Shown here one piece after another: positions 61,101 through 64,000 of a stretch of 64,000 nt of DNA. The position numbers were made by a program, and so were the translations under genes. How positions within the stretch are numbered: the first letter of the stretch is position 1; the number at the start of each line of letters is the position of its first letter. This DNA comes from Branchiostoma floridae (Eukaryota > Chordata > Leptocardii > Amphioxiformes > Branchiostomatidae): the NCBI RefSeq assembly GCF_000003815.2, contig NC_049996.1, positions 9,122,359 through 9,186,358 on the forward strand, given 5' to 3'. The notes beneath the pieces are model-generated. The model was given only the letters and a program-made list of their open reading frames with translations, did no database searches and was not told the origin of the DNA.

Positions 61101-63240
61101 CAGCCTGGCTGGTGAATTGTTTGTACATGCATTTACATGTAGCAATAGTCAGATACCTTTTAAGTCTTGCCCAGCATGGTACCTCAATTGCAATGTGTAA
61201 AGAGCAGTTGTTGTTCTGTTGTTACTGTTGGATGTTTGGCCAACGTCGCATCAGAATTTTGTCCGTTGCAAACGATATCTTTTTCGACACAACATTTGGA
61301 AACTACAGAAGAGTTATCATCCTTATATATGCAAACACGACCTTATACGATAAGCTCTGTCAAAGTACATCATTTGTTTACATGTACATTTATGTATGGG
61401 GGTTGGGTCATGCAGAGATAGGACTTTCAGTTTTGCCGGAACAATTTTTGTTTTGACTATTTTTCTGCTGAGAAATGGATGGTTAGGAACTGTTATCCTA
61501 TAAGGACAGACGCAGCTGCTACAAATGTATGACGAGCAGTATTTTACAACCACCTTAGACAATGTATGAAATGTAGAGCTTCTCTTTTAAAACCTCAATA
61601 AACATCACGTTTCCAGGCCTTCTCCAGACAGAAAATGTGGGATGTTGAAACCTGCCAAATGTCTAAGCCTCTTTTGGACACTCTACTTCAGGCAACGTGA
61701 ACCATTGACCTACATTTGCCTGCACAAGTTAGGCTTTGTAGCATACTCTGCTGCTTGTTACTGGTGAGAATTAGTGTAAATGATCAGTGCTTCAGACCAT
61801 AGAGTGTCATCCTGGAGTCCTGGCTTCTCTCTGAGTTGAAAGACTGATTTTGATGTGTATTGTAGTCACTGTCACTGTGACTTTATTTGAATGGCACAGG
61901 TGCAGTACTGTTGTGTGTCATACATGTTGACTGTATGTCTTTGTCATAAGAAATGGCCTGGATTCGCTGAGTCGTACTTTCATGATGTAGGAGCCACGTT
62001 AGTTTGTGATTTTAATGATCACCATCACTGTGGTTATATCTTTTGAAGTTTTGTTTGAACAATGAATGACAGAGAATACAGTGTAAGCCATACACTAACA
62101 ACAATCGCTCAAAGCTTTACTTGCCTCTCTCTATCTGGTGTTTTTGTGGGAGTCATGCCACTGACCTAAGGAATCTTCTTTGTTGAAAGCAACCAATACA
62201 TTGGGCTTGTTTCTGCCAATCTGAGACATAATCTTTAACCATTCAAATGATGTTTTGAGGCTTGTAGAATCAAGTCCTTGTAGCTGTACATGTATGTGTG
62301 TTGTTTTGTTGAAAGGCTGTCTGCTTTGACATTGAGATTCTAAAGATAACCCCTCACAAAAACCAGAGAAACAATTGGTACCAACCTCCCACTAAGTATA
62401 AATACTGAAGTTTCCGGCAAAGGTCTTCTACAGCTTTGTGTAGGAATCTTGCCATAAAGATTTGCCAAATGATCAATGTCATGTCCTGACACATGTGCAT
62501 CTACATGTAAATGTAGTAACTGTTGTAATGTTACCTACTCAAACAGAAGATAATGAAAATTAGATCATAACTTAATGTCAATTTTCTTGATAAAAATAAG
62601 TCTGATAGAAACAGAACTATTTTCTTTGAGTAAGACAACAATGCCCAGTCATGCATACTTAACTGTCTTACTTGGGGTCAATGACATTTGAAGTTTCCTG
62701 TTCCACCTCAACTACCTGTACCTGGCAGGAAGCAGAAGTCTTAAAGACCAATTTCCTCTTATCTTCCAACACAGCTCAGTCCTACTAATATATAATGTGA
62801 ATCCTCACTTTTGAGAAGTACTGTGTTCAACTATATTGCAAATATGAACATGGCTGATGTTAGGGTAGCTTTGAGACTGACAAACAAACGTCATGCGCAT
62901 TTCTTCCGACAGAATTCGCTGTTGGTCGTTCAGGTCTTGAGTTTTAAACTTTGAATTTTAGTTGCAGGCTATTAATACATTGTAAGAGAAATGGCCTAAA
63001 TTGAGTTTGGATTAAATAATGTAAATGTGTTTACAGGTTATTTGTAGCATTTATTTTAAGAATTGACTGGAGCAATCATTGTTATATGCTGTGTTTAATT
63101 AGTGTGCTCATCTTGTGTAGTGTTTGTCACTTTTTGAAATGTTTGTTTTCTATGTGTTGTAGAACCTGTTGTCTGGGCACAACGATGTCGGCCGAGCGAC
63201 CCCGCCACCCCTGGCACAAGAAGAAGACCTTCTGGAGGAT
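12947..63240 (+). CDS. trio: TRIO/KALRN-type Rho guanine-nucleotide exchange factor, partial (26 internal exons)
   Basis: Spliced from 26 exons, all with AG acceptors and GT donors in compatible phase, giving 1,254 open codons. Order: C-terminal spectrin repeats (exons 1-12), charged linker (13), DH1 (14-17), PH1 (18-20), acidic linker (21-22), SH3 (23) and proline-rich linker toward GEF2 (24-26). Hallmarks seen are [17 protein letters not shown] in DH1, GDPCKFALW in PH1, [10 protein letters not shown] in SH3 and KWLTSPVR in the linker, all close to vertebrate TRIO/KALRN. In the family, DH1-PH1 activates Rac1/RhoG and DH2-PH2 activates RhoA at the membrane during axon guidance and cytoskeletal remodelling; this role is inferred for this gene. 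Both ends are missing: the first exon starts in phase 0 within a spectrin repeat and the last stops before DH2. Invertebrates usually have one such gene, so TRIO versus KALRN is not a meaningful choice. Confidence 0.95.
13948..14117 (+). CDS. trio: trio exon 2: spectrin repeat segment
   Basis: 170 nt, phase 0 in and 2 out. The acceptor is 'ccatag' before 13948, giving [12 protein letters not shown], which keeps the length of the vertebrate LWTWLEELQKEL. A second AG seven bases downstream would break the frame and is rejected. Donor gtaaga follows LIEQLR. Confidence 0.9.
14474..14654 (+). CDS. trio: trio exon 3: spectrin repeat segment
   Basis: 181 nt, completes an Arg codon from exon 2 and ends in phase 0. 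Acceptor ctctgcag, donor gtacgt. The coding part reads [19 protein letters not shown] and then [12 protein letters not shown], matching the family's heptad-rich helices. Confidence 0.95.
15155..15332 (+). CDS. trio: trio exon 4: spectrin repeat segment
   Basis: 178 nt, phase 0 in and 1 out. It encodes [12 protein letters not shown] through [19 protein letters not shown]. The donor is gtgagc. The 3' half of this exon and the donor are duplicated twice downstream, and the donor sequence has grown into a 24-bp minisatellite. Confidence 0.93.
15364..15655 (+). repeat. trio: Two partial copies of exon 4 separated by a splice-donor minisatellite
   Basis: Copy A is about 15370-15457 and keeps a good gtgagc donor. 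Copy B is about 15588-15655 and lacks it. Between them are five exact 24-bp units (gtgagc starts at 15458, 15482, 15506, 15530 and 15554). Each unit has a donor and a 'tatacag' acceptor-like end and reads GELYTGVT. The frame stays open from 15361 into exon 5. Confidence 0.9.
15725..15891 (+). CDS. trio: trio exon 5: spectrin repeat segment
   Basis: 167 nt, phase 1 in and 0 out. Acceptor 'ccgtacag', donor gtcagt. It encodes [19 protein letters not shown] and ends [13 protein letters not shown], close to vertebrate [13 protein letters not shown]...CVQLRHLQAEVKQ. Its last 39 nt plus donor recur three times in the next 500 bases. Confidence 0.95.
15989..16027 (+). CDS. trio: Possible 39-nt micro-exon copied from exon 5 end (copy 1)
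   Basis: Flanked by 'gtacag' and 'gtcagt', exactly 13 codons ([13 protein letters not shown]), phase 0 on both sides. Inclusion between exons 5 and 6 would keep the frame. Sequence alone does not show it is used. Confidence 0.4.
16170..16208 (+). CDS. trio: Possible 39-nt micro-exon copied from exon 5 end (copy 2)
   Basis: Flanked by 'attttacag' and a stronger donor 'gtacgt' than the parent exon. It encodes [13 protein letters not shown], one substitution (K to E) from copy 1. Phase 0 on both sides. Usage is not proven. Confidence 0.4.
16349..16395 (+). pseudogene. Decayed third copy of the exon 5 end
   Basis: Same arrangement ('atatacag' before, 'gtgtgt' after) but with an 8-nt insertion and an in-frame stop near its end, so it cannot serve as a coding micro-exon. 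Confidence 0.7.
17300..17419 (+). CDS. trio: trio exon 6: spectrin repeat segment
   Basis: 120 nt, phase 0 on both sides. Acceptor 'gcgtag', donor gtaagc. It encodes [20 protein letters not shown] and ends EQFQLAIE, aligned without gaps to vertebrate TRIO. Confidence 0.95.
17468..18177. mobile_element. 710-bp element with about 22-bp terminal inverted repeats in intron 6
   Basis: Left end 'tagagtccattccaagacac' is the reverse complement of the right end 'gtgtcttggaatggactcta'. The interior is AT-rich with repeated 'aaaatggta' and has no transposase frame. Possible TA target site. Confidence 0.8.
18644..18835 (+). CDS. trio: trio exon 7: spectrin repeat segment
   Basis: 192 nt, phase 0 on both sides. 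Acceptor 'ctttacag', donor gtcggt. It begins [19 protein letters not shown] and ends [12 protein letters not shown]. The exon end and donor are repeated twice downstream at exact 114-bp spacing. Confidence 0.95.
18836..19063 (+). repeat. 114-bp tandem copies of exon 7 end plus donor
   Basis: Donors follow 18835, 18949 and 19063. Each extra copy carries 'cagttctacaagactgcag' and an intact GT donor. A tacag upstream of TTC TAC AAG could define 21-nt phase-0 pieces (FYKTAEQ). The first two units are almost identical, so the duplication is recent or homogenised. Confidence 0.9.
19545..19694 (+). CDS. trio: trio exon 8: spectrin repeat segment
   Basis: 150 nt, phase 0 on both sides. It encodes [20 protein letters not shown] and ends [11 protein letters not shown]. 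Acceptor 'ctctgcag', donor gtaaca. Confidence 0.96.
20190..20304 (+). CDS. trio: trio exon 9: spectrin repeat segment
   Basis: 115 nt, phase 0 in and 1 out. It encodes [20 protein letters not shown] followed by a Pro/Arg-rich loop ending DTRVK, where vertebrate TRIO also has a variable loop. Donor gtgagt. Confidence 0.93.
20330..20500. repeat. Short palindrome-rich segment in intron 9
   Basis: Contains the perfect 18-bp palindrome 'ccaccccatatggggtgg' at 20355-20372 and a related 'ggaggtacgccaggcctcc' stem near 20470. Probably the remnant of a small fold-back element. Confidence 0.5.
20936..21051 (+). CDS. trio: trio exon 10: spectrin repeat segment
   Basis: 116 nt, phase 1 in and 0 out. 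It encodes [20 protein letters not shown] and ends [12 protein letters not shown], nearly identical to the family. Acceptor 'attccag', donor gtaagc. Confidence 0.96.
21222..21254. repeat. (CA)n-like microsatellite in intron 10
   Basis: Interrupted 'acacacacatgcacacacac' tract. Confidence 0.85.
21601..21723 (+). CDS. trio: trio exon 11: last spectrin repeat, first part
   Basis: 123 nt, phase 0 on both sides. It encodes [20 protein letters not shown] and ends [12 protein letters not shown]. Donor gttggt is non-optimal at position 3. Confidence 0.95.
22089..22271 (+). CDS. trio: trio exon 12: last spectrin repeat, second part
   Basis: 183 nt, phase 0 on both sides. It encodes [20 protein letters not shown], then [20 protein letters not shown] and EQALGVESE, the helices just before the GEF1 linker. 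Acceptor 'cttccag', donor gtacag. Confidence 0.96.
22796..22938 (+). CDS. trio: trio exon 13: charged linker to GEF1
   Basis: 143 nt, phase 0 in and 2 out. A Gly/Ser/Lys-rich low-complexity stretch precedes the conserved [20 protein letters not shown], which leads directly into the DH domain in TRIO/KALRN. Confidence 0.93.
23276..23452 (+). CDS. trio: trio exon 14: DH1 (RhoGEF) domain, start
   Basis: 177 nt, phase 2 on both sides. It encodes [20 protein letters not shown], the first conserved helix (CR1) with its Glu that contacts the GTPase switch I, and ends [13 protein letters not shown]. Acceptor 'ttccccag', donor gtaagc. Confidence 0.97.
23983..24142 (+). CDS. trio: trio exon 15: DH1 domain, middle
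   Basis: 160 nt, phase 2 in and 0 out. It encodes [20 protein letters not shown] and then [20 protein letters not shown]. It matches TRIO DH1 nearly residue for residue. Acceptor 'cttctag', donor gtatgt. Confidence 0.97.
24476..24610 (+). CDS. trio: trio exon 16: DH1 domain, catalytic CR3 helix
   Basis: 135 nt, phase 0 on both sides. It contains [20 protein letters not shown], the most conserved DH motif, which docks Rac/RhoG switch regions. The polypyrimidine tract of its acceptor is a (GTTT)n microsatellite at 24443-24471, so length variation there could affect recognition of this essential exon. Confidence 0.97.
24798..25151. mobile_element. Mutator-like MITE, 336 bp, with 9-bp target-site duplication
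   Basis: Element 24807-25142 has long terminal inverted repeats (over 80 bp) beginning 'tagcctggaatccagccgt' on both ends. It is flanked by exact 9-bp copies 'catatggag' at 24798-24806 and 25143-25151. A 9-bp duplication with long TIRs fits a non-autonomous Mutator-like element. No transposase is present. Confidence 0.85.
25287..25364 (+). CDS. trio: trio exon 17: DH1 domain, last helix
   Basis: 78 nt, phase 0 on both sides, [20 protein letters not shown] then MLEGFE. It keeps the Asn-Asp pair that corresponds to TRIO N1406/D1407, residues whose mutation abolishes GEF1 activity in the vertebrate protein, so this DH1 is expected to be active. Confidence 0.96.
25657..25681. repeat. (ATAAC)n microsatellite just before exon 18
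   Basis: Five 'cataa' units end 20 bases upstream of the exon 18 acceptor. The preceding 'gaaggttagacattcag' resembles the start of the repeat family at 32.76, 46.1 and 59.4 kb. Confidence 0.85.
25702..25884 (+). CDS. trio: trio exon 18: PH1 domain, N-terminal strands
   Basis: 183 nt, phase 0 on both sides. It encodes [20 protein letters not shown], then [19 protein letters not shown], the PH beta-strands 1-4 as in TRIO. PH1 packs on DH1 and assists nucleotide exchange in the family. Confidence 0.97.
26430..26531 (+). CDS. trio: trio exon 19: PH1 domain, middle strands
   Basis: 102 nt, phase 0 on both sides. It encodes [20 protein letters not shown] and ends [19 protein letters not shown] is a TRIO/KALRN hallmark. 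Confidence 0.97.
26570..26794 (-). mobile_element. TIR element copy 1 (reverse orientation)
   Basis: Left 'caccacaccaatttaattt' pairs with right 'aattggcatggcc'. The interior matches the reverse complement of the copy at 28233-28440, including 'accaggtgtat', 'gtgcactga' and 'tggagtggacatggtcat'. The ends are eroded. Confidence 0.8.
28233..28440 (+). mobile_element. TIR element copy 2, intact ends
   Basis: Perfect 16-bp terminal inverted repeat TAAGGCCACACCAATT, with the outer TA as possible target duplication. About 208 bp, non-coding. In opposite orientation to the copy 1.4 kb upstream. Confidence 0.85.
28723..28822. other. Assembly gap of 100 N
   Basis: Exactly 100 N, a conventional placeholder for a gap of unknown size, inside intron 19. 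Hidden sequence could include repeats or an alternative exon. Confidence 0.99.
29235..29316 (+). CDS. trio: trio exon 20: PH1 C-terminal helix
   Basis: 82 nt, phase 0 in and 1 out. It encodes [20 protein letters not shown] and RQMHITA, with the near-invariant PH helix Trp. Donor gtaggg. The last 37 nt of exon and the donor recur downstream. Confidence 0.95.
29280..29745 (+). repeat. Exon 20 end and intron start in about 3.5 tandem copies
   Basis: Units start 'gaaactgtgcaggaacgtc' at 29280 (real exon), 29413, 29571 and 29728. Copy 2 keeps the exon end but its donor reads gttggg. Copy 3 has an internal deletion, and copy 4 stops after 'aacgtc'. Each unit ends 'aaagaaaagcattt'. Confidence 0.9.
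30202..30226. repeat. (GAT)n microsatellite in intron 20
   Basis: Eight tandem ATG/GAT triplets. Confidence 0.9.
30465..30784. mobile_element. 320-bp TIR element, 'cagggctcgaaatac' family, copy 1
   Basis: Ends 'cagggctcgaaatac' and 'gtatttcgagccctg' are perfect inverted repeats. The 5-bp flanks 'caaat' match on both sides. The interior has several 'acctgcacca' repeats. Non-coding. The ends resemble hAT-type termini, but the apparent 5-bp duplication is short for that superfamily. Confidence 0.85.
31285..31378 (+). CDS. trio: trio exon 21: linker after PH1
   Basis: 94 nt, phase 1 in and 2 out. It encodes [20 protein letters not shown] and then [10 protein letters not shown]. Only the ALxxAL start resembles vertebrate GALKEP, but phase and splice sites (ccccag, gtaagt) fit. 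Confidence 0.85.
31379..32045. repeat. Four tandem units of intron 21 start, one with exon 21 end
   Basis: A unit of about 165 bp with 'gtacctgtagctttgaatcg' and 'gttagtttgacac' recurs from about 31385, 31555, 31735 and 31890. The second unit is preceded by a copy of the exon 21 tail (31500-31542) with an intact gtaagt donor. Later units share 'agggagcctgcaaaaacag'. Confidence 0.88.
32755..33025. mobile_element. Inverted-repeat Penelope/hammerhead-like repeat
   Basis: 'cagttactcaagcaactg' on the left pairs with 'cagttgcttgagtaactg' on the right around a non-repeated centre. The minus strand of the left arm carries ACTGACGAAAGAC and CTGAAACG, the hammerhead-like order. Related single arms lie at 46103-46250 and 59585-59690. 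Confidence 0.65.
33176..33299 (+). CDS. trio: trio exon 22: acidic Ser/Thr-rich linker
   Basis: 124 nt, phase 2 in and 0 out. It contains [20 protein letters not shown] and ends TIDSDK, matching the TRIO/KALRN ...LDSDK that ends just before the SH3 exon. In rodents the synaptic isoform Kalirin-7 diverges at this boundary. Confidence 0.93.
33357..33697. mobile_element. 341-bp TIR element ('cagggttggacaagt')
   Basis: Left 'cagggttggacaagt' and right 'acttgtccaaccctg' are perfect inverted repeats, flanked by 'caagc' on both sides. Non-coding interior. Confidence 0.85.
34559..35429. mobile_element. 871-bp TIR element with CG-rich centre
   Basis: Perfect 18-bp inverted repeats 'attggcataataccggtc' and 'gaccggtattatgccaat'. 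The inner motif 'ataccggtcga' also recurs inverted. The centre (34.73-35.23 kb) is richer in CpG than its surroundings and holds a TGACGTAA site and two tandem ATGGCGG motifs. A 61-codon open frame starting at 35008 has no recognised homology. Confidence 0.75.
39068..39139 (+). CDS. trio: Candidate alternative first exon for an SH3-GEF2 isoform
   Basis: ATG at 39068 is the first Met after an in-frame stop at 39026-39028. It gives 24 codons ([16 protein letters not shown]..., ending FMASE) followed by the donor gtatgg. It ends in phase 0, which is what exon 23 (SH3) requires. The peptide is strongly basic. The upstream 120 bases are free of other coding signal and could be a 5' UTR. TRIO/UNC-73/KALRN genes are known to use internal promoters. 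I do not recognise this N-terminus, and no transcript evidence is available here. Confidence 0.5.
40025..40345. repeat. Tandem duplication, about 173 bp x 2
   Basis: Both copies contain 'ctaatttacagtgcatttgg' and 'aatgccatcaatttgtaggg' and end 'gttgataaaaatacaggag'. Confidence 0.88.
40375..40830. repeat. Tandem array, about 180 bp x 2.5-3, with (GA)n tract
   Basis: Units share 'gatagagcctgcggc', 'tgacgtccaaa', 'atatgcaattgtcgtaaatg' and 'cagagagag'. Units 2 and 3 are nearly identical. Adjacent to the 173-bp duplication. Confidence 0.9.
42880..43190. repeat. Diverged tandem duplication, about 170 bp x 2
   Basis: Copies share 'aagtgat', 'tcaaagttg', 'ggaacaac', 'attgcct' and 'tgaaataga/c' in the same order. 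Confidence 0.7.
43826..44115. repeat. Tandem duplication, about 150 bp x 2
   Basis: Both copies contain 'gaccaaagaattgctttcg' and 'aatggccaaatccaatt'. Confidence 0.85.
46103..46250. mobile_element. Single arm of the Penelope/hammerhead-like repeat
   Basis: Shares 'gttagacgtccag', 'cagttactcaagcaactg' and the 'gtgtctttcgacagtgac' segment with the repeat at 32.76 kb. It ends about 30 bases before a decayed copy of the SH3 exon start. Confidence 0.7.
46282..46335 (+). pseudogene. Decayed copy of the exon 23 start
   Basis: After a usable-looking 'gtttctttcag' comes a diverged copy of the first ~50 nt of the SH3 exon ('ggtcatgaggtcaagcttg'). Its second codon is TAG, so it would terminate the protein if used. 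It lies 110 bases before the real acceptor. Confidence 0.85.
46392..46632 (+). CDS. trio: trio exon 23: first SH3 domain
   Basis: 241 nt, phase 0 in and 1 out. It encodes [20 protein letters not shown], then [20 protein letters not shown] and [19 protein letters not shown]. This aligns through the whole SH3 of TRIO/KALRN. The ligand-binding Trp (DWCLVR in vertebrates) is Phe here (EFCLVR), which may weaken or change polyproline binding. Donor gtaagc. Confidence 0.96.
47907..48515. repeat. Minisatellite, about 150-bp units x 4
   Basis: Units start 'gttgggctagtccattcact' near 47908, 48047, 48204 and 48356. They include 'ggaaaggggtgtttaggca', 'cagttttattatcttcg' and end in 'ctgtctgt' runs. Unit length varies from 138 to 157. 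Confidence 0.9.
48575..48660 (+). mobile_element. Truncated tRNA-derived SINE fragment
   Basis: A Pol III B-box-like 'gggttcaaatcc' at about 48600 is followed by 'gttgtgcccttg', a combination typical of tRNA-derived SINEs. The A box is weak and no cloverleaf can be drawn, so this is not a tRNA gene. Confidence 0.45.
48679..48884. mobile_element. 206-bp TIR element ('tagttcacctttat')
   Basis: Left 'tagttcacctttatc' pairs with right 'ataaaggtgaacta', and a second inner pair 'gatggtggtttcaaa'/'tttgaaaccaccatc' makes a fold-back centre. A degenerate relative lies at 11.9 kb. Confidence 0.8.
49545..49920. repeat. Tandem duplication, about 185 bp x 2
   Basis: Both copies contain 'gttgaagtttactttaattt', 'tggaaatgacaaatat' and 'tgtatgtagactggcttttt'. 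A short phrase 'cttgcaaccagtgagtctga' repeats separately at 49920 and 50158. Confidence 0.85.
51400..51628 (+). promoter_or_regulatory. Putative promoter/5' UTR of the GEF2-only transcript
   Basis: This stretch is less AT-rich than its surroundings, has CpGs, a CRE-like 'tacgtcatgac' at about 51420 and a (CT)n run near 51545-51570, and leads into an ATG with the context 'caccATGG'. No TATA box is evident. Function is inferred from position only. Confidence 0.35.
51629..51698 (+). CDS. trio: Alternative first exon for a GEF2-only (Duet/TRAD-like) isoform
   Basis: ATG with a near-ideal context (caccATGG) follows an in-frame stop at 51599-51601. It opens 23 codons plus one base ([15 protein letters not shown]..., ending RSRRK) and ends at the donor gtaagc. 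Phase 1 matches exon 24, giving ...RRK-D-ALTVAP. In vertebrate KALRN the Duet isoform also starts from an internal exon and joins at ...FPCR-DAYS, the same site. The product would be a GEF2-type protein without spectrin repeats, GEF1 or SH3. Confidence 0.7.
52926..53461. mobile_element. 536-bp TIR element, 'cagggct(c/t)gaaatac' family, copy 2
   Basis: Same ends as the 30.5 kb copy, but the interior is enlarged by three tandem copies of a ~95-bp block ('cccagtacatggaccag' to 'acctgcacagctccaat'). Non-coding. Confidence 0.85.
56609..56633. repeat. (AAGAT)n microsatellite
   Basis: Five 'aagat' units in intron 23. Confidence 0.9.
58195..58240 (+). pseudogene. Partial upstream copy of exon 24 acceptor and start
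   Basis: 'gaatgatgtgtttttgttacag' closely matches the true acceptor region at 58385-58406. Downstream of the copied AG, phase-1 reading from exon 23 gives D-G-F then TAG at 58231-58233. It is either a dead decoy or a short alternative terminal exon. Confidence 0.65.
58407..58530 (+). CDS. trio: trio exon 24: linker toward GEF2
   Basis: 124 nt, phase 1 in and 2 out. It encodes [20 protein letters not shown] and then [15 protein letters not shown], matching the SSPGPKR-like segment that precedes KWLTSPVRR in TRIO/KALRN. Acceptor 'ttgttacag'. The donor gtgcgg is weak. It is the junction for the Duet-like first exon. Confidence 0.88.
58696..58935. repeat. (GGAT)n/(GGGT)n tetranucleotide array with G-quadruplex runs
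   Basis: Alternating blocks of GGAT and GGGT units. GGGT runs at 58741-58765, 58812-58842 and 58884-58898 fit G-quadruplex rules on the transcribed RNA. It begins about 165 bases after exon 24, which has a weak donor. Confidence 0.97.
59234..59387 (+). CDS. trio: trio exon 25: KWLTSPVR linker and polyproline tract
   Basis: 154 nt, phase 2 in and 0 out. It begins [16 protein letters not shown], the most conserved part of the TRIO/KALRN inter-GEF linker, followed by a run of nine prolines and [18 protein letters not shown]. The polyproline could bind SH3 or profilin-type partners. Acceptor 'gcccaacag', donor gtaagg. Confidence 0.95.
59388..63162. other. Intron 25 (3.8 kb)
   Basis: Starts with a repeat-derived block (59.43-59.70 kb), then an unassigned 194-codon open frame at 60412-60996 that ends just after a good donor (60907). 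The rest is AT-rich without recognised exon. Confidence 0.65.
59427..59700 (-). mobile_element. Penelope-like/retroelement fragment
   Basis: 'gattagacatccagg' starts like the 32.76 and 46.1 kb repeats. The minus strand contains 'ctgaagaagaatgatggttg' and 'actcaaaacgtctgg', a phrase typical of Penelope-like element repeats with degenerate hammerhead cores. Confidence 0.5.
63163..63240 (+). CDS. trio: trio exon 26: linker before GEF2
   Basis: 78 nt, phase 0 on both sides. Acceptor 'tgttgtag', donor gtaagt. It encodes [20 protein letters not shown] and EDLLED. Vertebrate linkers are poorly conserved here, so the call rests on phase, splice sites and coding composition. Confidence 0.75.
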
Positions 63241-63732
63241 GTAAGTTGAACTTCTTAGTATTCTTGAGATGTTATCATCAGAAGTACAATGTCTTAATTA
63301 AGAGTTTTTAGAATTAAATCTTTACCTTGTATCTATTTATCACTTGGCAAAAATACGCAATCAATTATGACATTCCATTTCCTCACCAAGAAAGTTACCT
63401 TTGGTGATGTTTGTTTTGTAAGTGGAAAGTTTTGATCATTGATAATTATGGTATTTGGTAGGTGGGTAGGGGTTGGCAAACATACTTTTGATGATCCATT
63501 CTTGTCCTCCTTTTTACCATTGTCCCCCTCTCCCCACTGGACCTCTACAGCCTAATCTAATTAAGATAAAGGACATTTATTGATTGATTGATCGATCGAT
63601 TGGTTATGAATCTCCCGGCAGCTTTTTTTATGGTACTCCAGTGGAATTTTCCGTTTTGAGGTTTCGTTATCAACTGTCTTCCTTTAAATCATTATTTGTA
63701 TTATTGGTCTTCATCCTCACTGATATCCACAG

Positions 63733-64000
63733 GAAAGCTTCCTTCGAAAAAAACAAGATGTTTATGGCATGTTCTTAAAACAGTGCACCTCCAAATTAAA
63801 TGTTTTAGCAGGACTTAAATAACAAGACTTTTGAAGGCCTCTAGATTTGTATGTGACCCCTTTAGGGTACTTTTTATAAAAATTCACAGTATTTTTAAGA
63901 AAAGCTACCTTCGAAAAAACAAGATGTTTATGCCATCTTCTTAAAACAGTGCACCTCCAAATTAAATGTTTTAGCAGGACTTAAATAACAAGACTTTTGA
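63733..64000. repeat. Tandem duplication, about 167 bp x 2, running to the window end
   Basis: 'aaaacaagatgtttatg', 'cttaaaacagtgcacctcc' and 'ttttagcaggacttaaataa' occur in both copies. Confidence 0.9.

Noticed and set aside
61019-61456. 145-codon open frame on the + strand
   Set aside because: Rich in Tyr/Leu/Ile/Cys codons as expected from AT-rich noncoding DNA; no domain or splice context.

Overview
The window is animal genomic DNA. It is AT-rich, full of introns and dispersed or tandem repeats, and has one 100-N assembly gap. It carries most of the middle of a single large gene on the + strand, the orthologue of vertebrate TRIO and KALRN (fly trio, worm unc-73), a multidomain Rho guanine-nucleotide exchange factor. 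The protein sits close to the common ancestor of TRIO and KALRN and there is no sign of a second paralogue here. With the intron density and the style of small transposons, this suggests an invertebrate deuterostome, most likely a lancelet (Branchiostoma). The genus is an inference.

Twenty-six coding exons were assigned from splice sites, reading phase and similarity to TRIO/KALRN. They join without a phase conflict into 3,762 nt (1,254 codons). Exons 1-12 (12.9-22.3 kb) encode the C-terminal spectrin repeats, exon 13 a charged linker, exons 14-17 the first DH (RhoGEF) domain, exons 18-20 its PH domain, exons 21-22 an acidic Ser/Thr-rich linker, exon 23 the first SH3 domain, and exons 24-26 the linker to the second GEF module. 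The 5' end (CRAL-TRIO domain, first spectrin repeats) and the 3' end (DH2-PH2 and beyond) lie outside the window. Bases 1-12,382 hold no exon I can support.

The two longest introns after the PH domain each contain a candidate alternative first exon. One at 39.07 kb joins in phase to the SH3 exon. One at 51.63 kb joins in phase to exon 24, at the same place where vertebrate KALRN starts its GEF2-only Duet/TRAD isoform. The locus therefore seems able to make full-length, SH3-GEF2 and GEF2-only products from separate promoters.

The most unusual property is that at least eight of the 26 exons have one edge, with its splice site, tandemly copied into the adjoining intron. The copies include two intact 39-nt frame-preserving potential micro-exons after exon 5, a 24-bp minisatellite of five splice donors after exon 4, and dead decoy acceptors before exons 1 and 23. 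The introns also hold TIR elements of several families (one Mutator-like with a 9-bp target duplication, and one family present as an inverted pair), hammerhead-ribozyme-like Penelope-type fragments, a 49-bp-arm hairpin and many 100-200 bp tandem duplications. No rRNA, intact tRNA, CRISPR or other protein gene was found.
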